Shown here: positions 12,167-23,470 of the stretch, piece by piece
How positions within the stretch are numbered: the first letter of the stretch is position 1
Layout: the number at the start of each line of letters is the position of its first letter
Origin: Puccinellia tenuiflora
Lineage: Eukaryota > Streptophyta > Magnoliopsida > Poales > Poaceae
NCBI GenBank assembly: GCA_012064385.1
Contig: QRDG01000530.1
Location: 124,001 to 188,000, forward strand
DNA: 64,000 bases
Direction of reading: 5' to 3'
Notes under the pieces: model-generated
Seen by the model: only the letters and a program-made list of their open reading frames with translations
Told to the model about the DNA's origin: nothing
Databases searched by the model: none
Made by a program: the position numbers and the translations under genes

Positions 12167-13695
12167 TCAGAGATGCAAAGCCTTGGAAATCATTTCCGAT
12201 CTGTCATCTTCCTCACAGCTGTCGCTGCCGGTGAGCGCCGAGACGGCCACCCCTGAACCGGAGAACTGAAGGGGGCCTTCGGGGGACCTGGACTGCGAGC
12301 TGCTTTGCTCCTGACGAGCCCACAGATCGCCCACCAGCACAATCGGATGGCTCGACGTAGAAGAACCAGAACACCTTTGGTTGTGCAGACGGTATTTCTG
12401 AACATCAACATGATCCAAATTAGTTTCCACAAGCAAAACATAGTATCAAATTGCATTTCAGAATGATTTGCACAGAGGGAGAGAATTATTGGTTGCTCAC
12501 CTGGAGGTGGCTTTTGACTTCATCGTTGGTGAGCCCATCAACTTTCATCACCTCCCTGATTTGCTTCGGAGTGGCAACTGCAATCATATGATGGAACAAC
12601 TAGTATCTTAGGACTCCAATGTTTTTCAAATGTTCCTACTAGCATCTACTGCTAACGATTTGATTAAGAAAAGGTGGAATGATCGGTGAAGTACCTTGCG
12701 GGCCACCGAGTTGGCGCAGGGCAGCAACAAACTGCCGGTGAAGCTCTGTCGACCAGCACCGCCTCGTCTTCCTCGACTGCTGCTCCTGAGCCTGCAAGCT
12801 AAGCCCCGGAGGAGGTGGCATGGGGGTTCCAAATTTCGCAGCGTGGGCATGGCGACGGTCATCGCCGGCAGGAGAAAAGGGTCTCTTCAAAGCCGAGGAC
12901 AACACAGGCAGAACAGGCATCGCTTCTCCGCTAGCAACCTTGTCATTTCTGATGAAGAATTGTGAAGGTGGCTGAGGCGGCGGCGGCATTGCACCGAAGC
13001 CGACCACCATGGGTGGCACGGGCGCCCCGCCGAGCAGCATCGGTTTAGGCAAGGCGCTCTCTTTGTTTTGCTCCTTCTGAAATAAACGAAGAAATGGGTT
13101 CGTAAGTTCGGTTCAGTCAGAATTGGTGGTAAATTTACAGGGATCGTACAGTATTAACGACTAAGAAACAAAGATCCATGAAACAAAATCGAACCAAAAT
13201 AAAAAAAAACGGAAAGGATGGATGGAAACGTACCACGGGATCGGTGGCGCGGCTGTCCACCCAGAGCTGCGCGGTGCTCATCCATTTCCTCTTGTCGTTG
13301 TCGTCCGCTTTGGCCTTGGCCGCCGCCGCGTCCCGGCCGGCGCTCCTCTTGGCCGCCTCCTCCTTCATGACCTCGATCACTGCAAGCACAACCAGCGGCG
13401 TCAGGGAACCAGAACGCAGAAATAAAATAAAATCCAAACAGAAATTACTAAACGGAAAAAAGATTCATGATTGATTCAGACGCCTGGGCTGACCTTCGGC
13501 GAGGAGTCGGACGCAGAGCGGGAGCTCGCGGCGGAAGACCTCGATCTTGCTTTGCTCCTCCTCGAGGCCCCTGATGCAGGCGTCGACGGCGGGCGGCTCC
13601 TTGGCGGCGAGGCGGCCGGCGGTCCGCGCGACGAAGAGCTTGAGGTCGAGGCCCAGGTCGAGGGGCATCCCGATCTCCCCGACGTCCAGCCCCAT
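12167..13695 (-). CDS. NIGT1/HRS1/HHO-type GARP (G2-like MYB) transcriptional repressor
   Basis: Five exons on the minus strand: 13494-13695, 13234-13379, 12695-13076, 12501-12577 and 12167-12397. All introns are GT-AG, frame is kept throughout, and the product is 345 aa. The start is at [10 protein letters not shown], conserved in this family. Residues 12-20 form an [12 protein letters not shown]-like repression motif. Residues about 40-80 are the conserved HHO N-terminal helix (CIRGLEEE...ELPLCVRLL). KWMSTAQLW follows, then a Pro-rich linker. The MYB-like GARP domain spans about 218-273 and ends in SHLQKYR, with the typical split across exons 3-5. The C-terminus is Ser-rich and acidic. The family acts in the nucleus as nitrate-inducible or phosphate-starvation-linked repressors binding GAATC-type sites; that role is inferred from family. 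No defects seen. Confidence 0.93.
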
Positions 13696-13803
13696 GCACG
13701 CAAGCAGGCAGATTACCACCCACCACGAGATTAACTAACACTTTCTCTCACGCCACCACGTCTCTCTCTTCGGCCGGTCCGAAATCTTTGCAAGGGAGGG
13801 GAG

Positions 13804-13824
13804 GAAGGAAGGAAGGAAGGAAGC
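13804..13824. repeat. (GGAA)n repeat in the HHO 5' leader
   Basis: About five GGAA units on the plus strand (CTTCC-rich on the transcribed sense), between the candidate TATA box and the start codon. Confidence 0.6.
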
Positions 13825-13896
13825 AGGTTCCGGAAGAAACTCTGGGATAGGAATGGAGGAATGGAGGAGGCTGGGTGGGGGATCTGGTGGTGGGGG

Positions 13897-13905
13897 CATA
13901 TATAG
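13897..13905 (-). promoter_or_regulatory. TATA box candidate of the HHO gene
   Basis: CTATATATG on the minus strand lies about 200 bp upstream of the start codon in otherwise GC-rich DNA. It would give a 5' leader of roughly 170 nt. Confidence 0.55.
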
Positions 13906-14389
13906 ACGGGGGAGGTCGAGGTCGGGGAGGGGAATCTGCGAGCTGGGCCGCAGGATTTGTTCCGTTCGCGAGACCGTGGTGCGCTGCGGCGCGTGGGGTG
14001 GGTGGAGGAGGTATACGGCGTGGGGCGCCGCGTCCCGCTGCTGTGGTTGCCGATTCCTCACGTCGCCAGCTAGCCCAGCGGAGCGAGAAACTCGCACTCA
14101 TCACTCCCGTGCGTGGAACGATCTCGAGCTACCGCTTCTCACGCAAAAAATACTCCTTTTTTACTAACAGCTTGCCAAGTATAGAGAAGATAACGGAGGG
14201 GATGCGTTTCGTTCTTGGCTTCTCTTTTGCGGAGGCGAAACCTTGCGCGTCACGCCGTGACGTGTCCTTGATCTTGGTGGATCTTCTCGTGCTGCTCCGA
14301 CCGACGATCTCGAGGGCGCCGCACGTCGGTTCGGTTTCGCCAATGGTTTCGACGGGGGATGTTTGCATTCGGAAATACACTTTGGATCA
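13906..14389. other. HHO promoter-proximal GC-rich region
   Basis: GC-rich sequence with no other gene. The 176-aa frame on the plus strand (13875-14405) is antisense to the leader/promoter and has no domain; I regard it as chance. Confidence 0.4.
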
Positions 14390-14745
14390 GGAGCTCACGG
14401 TCTAAATAAAAAAAATAGAAATAAAAATCAAATTTTTTGAAAACAGTTTGGTGATGAATATATACATACATGTTAAGTTTCGTGAAGACATGGTATTTTT
14501 TCTGCTCTGAGCAAAATAAACAAAATCTATGGTCAAATTGAGATTTGAAAAATATCTTTTTCACAACACCAATTTTGTTATTTTTGCACAAAGAAGACAA
14601 AATGTCATTTCATCATGTACTTTGGTACTTATGTAGAAATTTTGTATATGTTCATCACCAAAAAATCAGAATTTTTTAAAATATGTTACTATTTTTTTCA
14701 ATTTTTTTATTTAAACAGGAGCATGTGAGCTCGGGAGTTAAAACA
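14390..14745. mobile_element. Foldback MITE-like element
   Basis: The ends are inverted: GAGCTCAC near 14391 followed by TAAATAAAAAAAA, and TTTTTTTATTTAAACAGG then GTGAGCTC near 14735. The interior is AT-rich and partly self-complementary. No target duplication is certain. Confidence 0.5.
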
Positions 14746-14772
14746 GTCCTCCATGTGAATTTCTCTTTGTTA

Positions 14773-15752
14773 GAGCATCTCTAGCGGTACCCCCTTAAAT
14801 CCGTCGGCTTTGGGGGTGTCGGACACATGTCCGGCCCCATGGCGGGTGGCTGCCCACCAGTGGCACTCCCATTGTGATTTAGATGTACTACTCGTGCTGC
14901 TTTCCACATATGGCGATGGTCGTAGAGGTCGGCGAGAAGCTCACCGGCCGCCGGGTCGAATTTGGCCAACGTCGATATCAATGACCGACGTACGCGCTAG
15001 AGAAAGCTTTCCCTAGCGCAAAATCATGAAAGCCGTCAGCATAGTCGGAAGTGATATCAATGATTGGTGGAGGTAGTTCAGGCGGCTCCTCGTCGCCCTT
15101 CTCGTCTTCATCCAACTACCAGTAAGGCGGCTCGAGGTCGGTGGAGATGGGGAAGAAGATGTGGAGGCGGGCGTTGTACTCCTCCTCCACCATGGCGACC
15201 CAGTCGTGCGGTATGGCGGGTCGCGCCGCTCCTCCCATGGCAAGTCCTGCCACACCGTTTGTTGGATGTAGTCGAACCACGACTCCCAATCAGCGGCGGC
15301 GCCATCGGGGCATTGACGATGTTGGGCACCCAACCGACCGGCAGGTAGCGGTCGGCTGGCACCGAGAGGTTGTTCCGCAGATGGTTATGCGCCTCCTCGG
15401 CCGTCAGACCCGTAGGACGGGGCCGATGAAGGTGAACTCGTAGGTGGCGGCTGCTCGAATCTCTGGTTGCGTCGTGCCCGGTTACGGCGTTCGCGCACTG
15501 CGGACAGCTCGTCACGGTAGCTGCGGAGCGCGTCGTCATCCCGACACAGGCACCGCGACGGCCAAACATGGATTTGTGTGTGTGTGGGAGGAGAGAGGAC
15601 CGGGGTTGAACTGTGCGGTAGACGAGAGGACCGCTCAGAGCCATTTTAAAACCGACCGGAGGAGCGGAAGTGCTCTTACAAAGCTCCTTGTTGTTTTCGT
15701 ATTCGTGTTTCGACACCTCAATAAGCCTTTATGGGCACCGTTGGAGGTGCTC
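14773..15752. mobile_element. PIF/Harbinger-type DNA transposon, non-autonomous
   Basis: The termini are inverted: GAGCATCTCTAGCGGTACC at the left, GGCACCGTTGGAGGTGCTC at the right. They are flanked by a TTA target duplication (14770-14772 and 15753-15755), which is the PIF/Harbinger hallmark. The 980-bp interior is GC-rich. Frames on the minus strand (for example 15013-15333, with a WFDYIQQTVWQDLPWEER segment) look like eroded transposon-associated coding sequence, but there is no intact transposase with DDE residues. Confidence 0.75.
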
Positions 15753-15755
15753 TTA

Positions 15756-18315
15756 GAGAGCTCATTATTCTTTTCGTTCTTTTCGCAATATCATCTACCT
15801 TATCGTCTGCTCTAGGTATTGTATACTCCAGCTGTACTGTACTGTGCACAACATCGTCGTGTATGTAGCCCTGGTGACGTAACGTTACTATACGATCCAT
15901 CAATTCTGCGCGTGGCCCGACGAAACGAACGTGATTTAAGGTCTCCGCGACAATACCCGAATACGTACGTACTTCCACCTACGAGCGGCCGCCGTTCTAG
16001 CCCAGAATCCATGCACCATCGTACTACGTGAGCCGAGATATCTATCTCGCCGGTGTGGGCCGAGCGCCGGCGAGAATCCCCAGTGGATGGTGGTGGTGGA
16101 CCTGGTGGTTAGATCAGATGAGATACTCTCCTTTTTCCGGCCAGGAGATCGATCGATCGATCGAGGAAGAACCGTGGCCGTCCGTCGCCGCCGGGACCAC
16201 GCGTTGCGCTGCGTGTCGGGGCCGTCTCGCCCGCCTATCGGATGTGCGCGGTGACGCGGCCAAGACTCAGCACACCGCACACACAAAACGGAATCGATTC
16301 GCCGCATCCGGTAACGTACGGTCTCCGTGCGCGCGCGCTCTGGTTGCCGAGTCTGTGCTGTGCCGTGCACACAGCGTCTGCTGCCTGCCTTCCCGCCTAC
16401 CAGTAGTGCGGCACGAAAGCCTGTCCTCTACTGGTTGTGTTCTGAAATATTTTCTCTACTTTTGATCGCGGATCGCCTTTCTTCTCCACTTGGGAGATGG
16501 AAGTGGGAGCTGCACGCCCGTTTGTGATCCATCCTTTGTCTCCATAAAGTTTGTACGGCCGATCGACTTGTTGCTCCAAACAATAATTTACCACGGTCTT
16601 TTGTCAAGCTCGTCTTACGGTGGTGGTAGAGCAATTTAATCGGCGACGTACTTGCGTGTCTTCTAAACCTGGTACTCCGCGTCCCTGCTGCAATTTTTGG
16701 GATCATCTGACGATCGATTGGGACCTAACCGATCCTTGGAGTTTGCGCATTTACAAAAAGCGGGACGAGTTTCTAAATCTAGAGTGCTCACAAACTTCTT
16801 GTAAAACTAGCACAAACATATTTTTGTAAACTAGCCCCCACCAAAGTATCTACTATGTACTTTCTTCTCTACTCATAAGTTTATGTTCAAAGACGTACGT
16901 GCCTCGGTAGAAATTTCATCTTGCTAAAATGACTATTGTTGTTGTAGTCAAACTGCTACAGTCGATCTTGGGTTTTGACGCTCTTGTCCCTTTATAGTTG
17001 ATCATGAGTGTGCAAATACTAGAAGACAACTCTATTGTGAGTAAATTGTTCGTTAACACGAGTTTTATTACCATGTCCAAATGGTAAATTTACATTGGTG
17101 GGACCGCTTCGGGTGTGGCGGAGGTCTGAGCGACACTTGTGTTGATTGTGGTCTTCCCCAACCGTGGAGAGGCCCTGAACCGCTTTCATTCAGTGCAGTG
17201 CTGACTTCTCTTCCCGATGGCGACAATTACCTTGTACTATGCTAGTGTTTCCTTCATTTGGAGATCTAGTCTTGATAGGTAGTGTGCGCATAGATATAGG
17301 TGGGGTTGGTTTTCCTTTACTTAACATTGTACGGTTTAGAATCATGTTTTTTCTTAAACTTTACCAAGGAACTCCTCTGATTTGTTATGACACAGTTGGA
17401 AAACGCCAGACAAACCTCGTTTCTTTTCTAATAAAGAGATTTTTAATAAACTCAAAATTCATAGCATACGACACAAACGAAAATATTTGCACTGGCCTCT
17501 GCATTATAAGGTATACACAACGTAAAAAAAACAAGGAAAAAAAAAGTTCGACAACAATCTTAACAAGAGACAAAAAGAAATGAAAGCAGCGTAAGACCGA
17601 TGGAGGGACGATACATATTGTTTTCTAGTCAAACCAAAGTGTGCACGACTACATACTCGGCAACAGAGTAGGAATTCCTTTTTAGCAAACATAACACTAT
17701 TCCTACAAAGGCACAAGGTCCAACATAAGATTACCGGTCTAATAAGAAAGGTTTATTCTTAATTTGATGGTATTCACCTCGGCTAGTTGTCACACATGTT
17801 GGCAATGGTCTGTGGGCGGTACAGATTTGACGCAACATAAGTAATGGATCAACCTGCACGAGCAAAATTTGTATTTGAAAAATGAATGCCTGATAGTCTC
17901 GCCGTCATGATATAAAGAAAATTATTTTATTGTTTTGTTTGCTGCCTCTGTTTTCCACTGTTCAGATAGGGCATCGAACGTACGCCAACTAGCAGGATGC
18001 TTTACCTGGTGGACAAGTTCGGCACGATTGGTATATGACCAGACAACCTGATCTCATCTGTATCAACCGTAGCTTATCTCCTACTACTTCCATTTTAATT
18101 GTCTGGCTATGGATAAATGTCGATGTCCCCTTCCAGGTCTCGTGATAGGATGGCTAAAGCAACAGGTAATCATGTCATGCCGTGCTCCGGCCCCTTAATT
18201 ATCCAAACCGTATAACGTGCATTACATGATATTGCCATTGCTCACCATATGAAAGTTGTACCATCCCTATTTGTTTCAACTACCAAACATGCTCACGTGT
18301 TACAACGAGAGAAAC
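15756..18315. other. Intergenic DNA without recognised features
   Basis: A GATCGATC run lies at about 16146-16163. I found no gene, complete repeat or RNA gene. Frames here (for example 16028-16465 and 17239-17583) have no domain. Confidence 0.45.
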
Positions 18316-18331
18316 AACATTACACACCCCA

Positions 18332-18586
18332 GGACACCAGAGTTCAAACCTCGGGTTTCGCACTGTTGTTTCTCATAATAGGCGGAATATTCTTCAGTGG
18401 GAGACGACGTTCTCGTCGATAGCAAGACGTCTGTGGTGACTTCGTCAATCTCAAGACATGACACGCCGGCTCAGTATCTCAGAGGTGCTCATAGGGGCAG
18501 GGTGTACGTGCGTGTGTGCGTTCATAGAGGTGAATGTATGCACATGTATGTAAGCGTCTGTGTTGTATTGTGTTTCGCAAAAAAAA
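18332..18586 (+). mobile_element. 5'-truncated SINE with 16-bp target duplication
   Basis: The 255-bp body is flanked by the direct repeat AACATTACACACCCCA (18316-18331 and 18587-18602) and ends in an A tail after GTTTCGC. Near its start, AGTTCAAACCT (about 18341) resembles a pol III box B, while a box A is missing, so the head looks truncated. The GT-rich 3' part (GTGCGTGTGTGCGTTCATAG) resembles abundant grass retroposon tails. Confidence 0.72.
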
Positions 18587-18709
18587 AACATTACACACCC
18601 CAACTTAATAAACATGGCTCAACACTGCACCCCATCATCACATCGCTTATCCTCTTTCTCACCATCACCCCACGTGAGGGCTGCACTCACCTACTACATA
18701 CAAGGTCTC

Positions 18710-19983
18710 TGAAAGGATCGATAAGGTTAACTAGAGGGGGGAGGTGAATAGGTTAACTATAAAGTTTACTTTTTTTCTTTTAATTGGGTATTGCTCAAAT
18801 ATAAGTTCTCTAAATTATGCAACTAGGTGAATAAACCTATATGTTGAGCAATCGACTACTAACACAAGATATATAAATGAGTAAGCTAGTAGCAACAAGT
18901 AAAGGTAAGTTGAGGAATAACCAACAAGGTGACGTGGAGATTTATCCCGAATTTCACTTTCCAATGGAAGCTAGTCTCCGTTGGAGTGGTGCGGTGTTCA
19001 CCAAAGTGAAACACCGAATAGCCTTCAAATGGCACACCGTATCTCCTTCCTGTCCTACCAACGATGTGGCAAGGCACGAATCACTATGTTGTCGTTGAGG
19101 TTGACAACTAGAACCTTCACAATGATGAAGCACACTCCACAAGTTTGAGGGTCTCCACCAAATACACCGAGCCGCCAAGACTCGATGCCCCAAGGCCGGG
19201 GCACACACCACAACTCAATTGGTGGCTCCCGGCAATGTCTTCGTAGCTACCAAAGCTCCGAAGGACCACAACCTCTTAGGGTTCCAATGAACACAAAGAG
19301 TAGCAAGCCCCCTCTCACAAATCAAGGGGGAAATCAAACCGGTTTGGTGAAAGTGTAGATCTAGGTCTTCTCTCTCAAATCCCCAAAGGGCTAAGTGTTT
19401 GAGTGGCTAGAGAGAGAGATCTATGGATTTGAAGCTTAGCAACAATGGTGTATTTCTTCTTCTGGTCGTGGTAGCTGGCTGGAGGTAGGGGGAGGGGGTT
19501 TTATACCCCACCCAGAAACCTTCCCATTGGAGAAGCAGAGTACCGGATATTCCGGTACAAGTGACCACCGGATAATCCGGTACACCGGATATTCCGGTGC
19601 CTTCAGAAATATCCGGCTGCAAATATCCGGTGACCTCCAATACCTCCTTGTTCGAGTCCTTAGCAGAATTTCTTGATCATTTGCTCTGGACCGGATATTC
19701 CGGTCTCCACGAAATATCCGTTGCAAATCTCCGGTGACCTCCAGTACGTTTCTACTCTGGTCCTTAGCAGAAAATCTCGATGGTTCTTATGGACCGGATA
19801 TTCCGGTACCCTTCAAATATCCGGTTGCCTACAGCAGGTTTCAGTTCCCTTCTTCTTTCTTTTTGTTGTTGATGCACATATGTATTATACATCTAAAACC
19901 TGCATCACTTGACACTAGATTAATATATCACTAGTGTTGTTAACTAACACACAAAACACAAGGGATCAAAACATGTTCTTTCA
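18710..19983 (+). mobile_element. Solo LTR, relative of family T
   Basis: The 1,274-bp element begins TGAAAGGATCG and ends GTTCTTTCA. It is flanked by a perfect 5-bp duplication GTCTC (18705-18709 and 19984-19988). TG...CA ends and the 5-bp TSD indicate an LTR integration reduced to a solo LTR. The start shares CTAGAGGGGGG and GGTGAATAGG with the long LTRs at 59774 and 60492. Positions 19545-19820 hold repeated ACCGGATATTCCGGT palindromes. Confidence 0.85.
19545..19820. repeat. Array of CCGGATATTCCGG-type palindromes
   Basis: Several copies of CCGGATATTCCGG and the half-site ATCCGGT are spread between copies of a GGTGACCTCCA motif. The corresponding zone of the related LTR at 61550-61975 has CCGGTACTTCCGG/CCGGTACTACCGG instead. 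Confidence 0.8.
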
Positions 19984-20040
19984 GTCTCTCATATTTGTTA
20001 GTGTTGTGCCCAGAGTCGGACTCGGTAAGCTCGACTCAAC

Positions 20041-20469
20041 GAGAGCGGCGATATGGAGGCCGAGCTCCAGGGAGCTCGGTTTCCAATAAAAACTTTAAAC
20101 TCGCAAATTTTCGGGTCGAAAAATTCTGAAAAAAAAATCATAGTTGTAGATAATATCTTGATCCACCATTGTAAAAATTTCAAGATCAAATTCGTTGTCT
20201 TCTGATCTGGAGAAGAAAAAAAAAGACAAATCTGCAGATCTGAATCGATGAACAGTGCACAGTCTTAAAATGTTGATATTTTGCCAGATTTGTCTTTTCT
20301 GCGTAGCTCATAATAATACGAATTTGGTGTTGGAAATTTTCACAGTGGTGGATCAAGATATTGTACACAACTATGACTTTTTTCAGAATTTTTCGACATG
20401 AAAATTTGCGGATTCAATTTTTTTTAGAAACCGAGCTCCCTCGAGCTCGGCCTCCATTTACACTTTCCG
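20041..20469. mobile_element. Foldback Mutator-type MITE with 9-bp TSD
   Basis: The 429-bp element is flanked by CGACTCAAC on both sides (20032-20040 and 20470-20478), the 9-bp duplication typical of Mutator-like elements. Its two halves are inverted copies of each other: GGAGGCCGAGCTCC near the left, GGAGCTCGG and GGCCTCC near the right, plus the GACAAATCTG and ATCTTGATCCACCA pairs inside. Each arm contains its own GAGCTC-N-GAGCTC palindrome. It has no coding capacity. Confidence 0.78.
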
Positions 20470-20478
20470 CGACTCAAC

Positions 20479-22479
20479 TTGTATTTTTAATATCTTTAGA
20501 TAGTTCTTGAACTATGTATATTGTCATAAGATAATTGTTTTAAATAGGCTTAGTAAAAATAGTTATGTGGACGCTTAACTCTAACTAATGTGTTAAGTCG
20601 ATTGATGACTCGGTTCCACTAGTCATGGGCATGAAGATGCCATCTCGTCATATGGACTCGACCAAATGAGTTTTATGAATCGGAATAACCCACTATGAGA
20701 CACAACGAGTTTAGACAGTTGTGAGTGTCATCAATGTGTATGAAACGATCCTAGGTATTCCTACAATTCGAGTTGTGGATCAACCGTCTTAGGTTTTATC
20801 AGACGATATCTGTAACATGATAGTTATAAAGGTAGAATTCGGGCCGACTCCAGAAGGAAGTTTCGTGACATAGTTGATCAATACGGGAATTGCCCATCCG
20901 ACTTGGAGAGATATTTTATGTGCCCTCTCTTGTGACTTGATTCAAACTAAGATCTTGCCAGGGGTTAGCTCCTCTCTCAAATCTCAAAGAATCAAAGATT
21001 GAAGGTGGTAGAGAGTGTGAGGTTTTTTCAATCTCATATCTGAAAATAGGGAATTGAATAGTTGACCTAACCCTCGAAGGGGTAAGGCTGACATAGTGGG
21101 ATCGGGAACTAGCTTAATTTTTGGGGTTGATATCAGGGCGTTGGACAGCCCGAGCCTAAATTAGCCGGACAATGCGGCACCCGGATAACACACGAGCCAT
21201 AGGGTGAAAGGCATGGTCATTTTGTCCTTTGTTACAAGCGCCGACTTGTCCCTGCCGTAGTAACATAAGGTTGTCAGACACGTCACGGACAATGTTCGAC
21301 ACCTAGGGCATGGCGAAAATCTGTTACAAGCGCCATACAACATGTTGCATGGACGTCGTACAATCCAATGACGACAAGACAAGGTCGCTGGACCCAGCCT
21401 TTTTTATCCTATTGACTTCTCCTTTTTGACACATCATCTCTAGAATATTTTTGTGTACTCGAAGGCAATATGGTGTAGAAAAGAATTGAGTAAGAAACTT
21501 ACCACCCTTGATACCCTCTTAATACCGCGGGATCCATATTCTCAAGAAATGAAAATGCTATCTTCATATTTTTGCTTCCAGACACCGTCTTGGGTCGTTT
21601 CTCTTGGGTTGGGGTTGGTGGGGGGGGGGGGGCAGAAAAATGAACTAAGAACCTATTTGTGCACTGCGCACTTAGCGGTTTCATTAGTTCCTTTAATTTG
21701 TCATGATCAATACCAAAATAATATTAACATCAAAGTGCCCTTTTAGATAACCTGAGGTACTTATTCCACGACGATGTCGACTTCACCGTCCCGACGAATT
21801 ACACGAGGAGAGCAAAGCTAAGCTTAGACGTGGCAACTTTTGCCAAAGTTGAGCAAGAGCAACGAATTGAACTTTGCGAGTGAACCGTAAAATCGCTCTA
21901 CATAAAACCTTGATCCATTGTGAATAATCTGCGCAGCTTTGCGGTCAAGATAGAATCCACATGACCAAACAAGCATGTTTCCCCAGTATATCTACAAAGT
22001 CGGATTCTATAGGTAGGAGACACAAAAGGCCAGCACTATGGACGTGCGCGCGCTGAGGAATCTCCTATTTTCTGCATTCCACCACCTCGAACAAGGAACG
22101 CAGATGATGATAGGATAAGAACGCAGGAGCAGCGGACCGGAACAGCAGAATGTGGACGCTAGCTGCCCTAACCCAAAAGATGGCATTATTAGTGCTGCTG
22201 AATGGGATTCCATCTGATTGGCCACCGAGCGCTCTTCGCTCCTCCTCTCCAGTTTGCATCATCAACTGATGAACAGCATCCGATTCCTCTTTAGTGTGAT
22301 CGCTACCTGTACGTCCTCATTTGCAATTATTCAGATGATGCCCTGTTTATTTAATTTTTAGCACATATGTCAGTGAGCCATTTGGGAATATCCCATCGCG
22401 ATTCAGATGCAAGGGGGGCCAGATTAATGGTCCTTAACCCATATGGAGGTTGAGAAGGCGAAGTTGCGCTCTCGATCCT
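20479..22479. other. Repeat-like intergenic DNA, family not identified
   Basis: 20480-21000 has the texture of an old LTR but no ends can be assigned. A G-run is at about 21620-21632. No gene seen; the frame at 21453-21746 lacks a domain. Confidence 0.35.
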
Positions 22480-23470
22480 ACCTGAATCGACGGTGGTGTG
22501 TGTGTCCGTCAAACGGCTCTCTGTCGCCGCGAGAAGGCAAAGAGAATCCCAACGTGTCCGTTTCCTAATCTTCTGTCTGAACGTGTTGTGGTTGACAGCT
22601 TGATCCCAGCGACCGCCGGTATCCGAGAGAGGAATCAGCGCATTACCCATTTCGATCTCAGACGCGGAAAGCTTCTCCTCTGACCTGGATTCTTGTCGAC
22701 CAGGGGCAGCTAAGCTGGTTTCAACGTGAGGCTCTTCTCCTCTGGCCCGTTCTATTCTTGGGTAATGGCAATATGTTATTCCGGTCTGCTGAGCACTCGG
22801 AATCTGTGAGGACATATCCGCAAGATTCGCCGGAACCAGGACTCGATAACATATACCAGTACGAAGTCGGATCCTTTTTGACCAAGTACGTGTGTACGTC
22901 TACGCATATTATTCTAGGTGTGAGAGAGATACACGTTCTTCCTCTACAAAATACGAACATGGCCATTTGTACTCATAACGAAAAAGGTTTCACCAAGGGG
23001 GCACTTTCTGGTTCCAAGTCGTTTTCTTCTTCTTCTTCTTCCTTCCATTTTTATGTGATGATGAAAGAGGATCGGTTAGAGGCTTTGACTTTTGAAGGAG
23101 CCAGCCATCAAATCTCCACGGCGGACACCAACGCATCGATCGAGGCGCTGCGCTCTATCCTTATCGGCCCGCCTGAAGACGCTCGCGTTTTGACCTTCCT
23201 TCCTGCTTGGTCCCAAGATTAGATATTTTTCGTACCAGTGGGAGCAAAGTCGCCGAGAGAAAGGGAAACGGCATGAATCTAGCCCTGCCCACTAGAGGGT
23301 GTGCAGCGTTAACCTTGACTAAGAAATTTATTAGACTGGAATCTAAGAAAATAAAATCTTTTCGGAACGAGCTGGTCCATACGTCGTTTGATTCCCTTAG
23401 ACATACAGTAGGTGACAGGTCTTGTGCTAAATTTAAGTTTAGAAGAAAAAACTTAGCTAGACTCACCCCT
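22480..23470. other. Compositionally distinct block, possibly organellar
   Basis: About 1 kb has balanced composition, no grass-repeat texture, and two overlapping long frames on opposite strands (22351-22815 minus, 154 codons; 22758-23222 plus, 154 codons). Neither protein shows a domain I know. The style resembles plant mitochondrial intergenic DNA, so a nuclear mitochondrial insertion is one explanation. I cannot confirm it from the sequence alone. Confidence 0.25.

Noticed and set aside
13735..14405. Frames of 100-176 codons upstream of the HHO gene
   Set aside because: Pro/Arg-rich translation of GC-rich leader and promoter DNA.
22351..23222. Two 154-codon frames as possible genes
   Set aside because: They overlap on opposite strands, lack domains and have no supporting exon structure.
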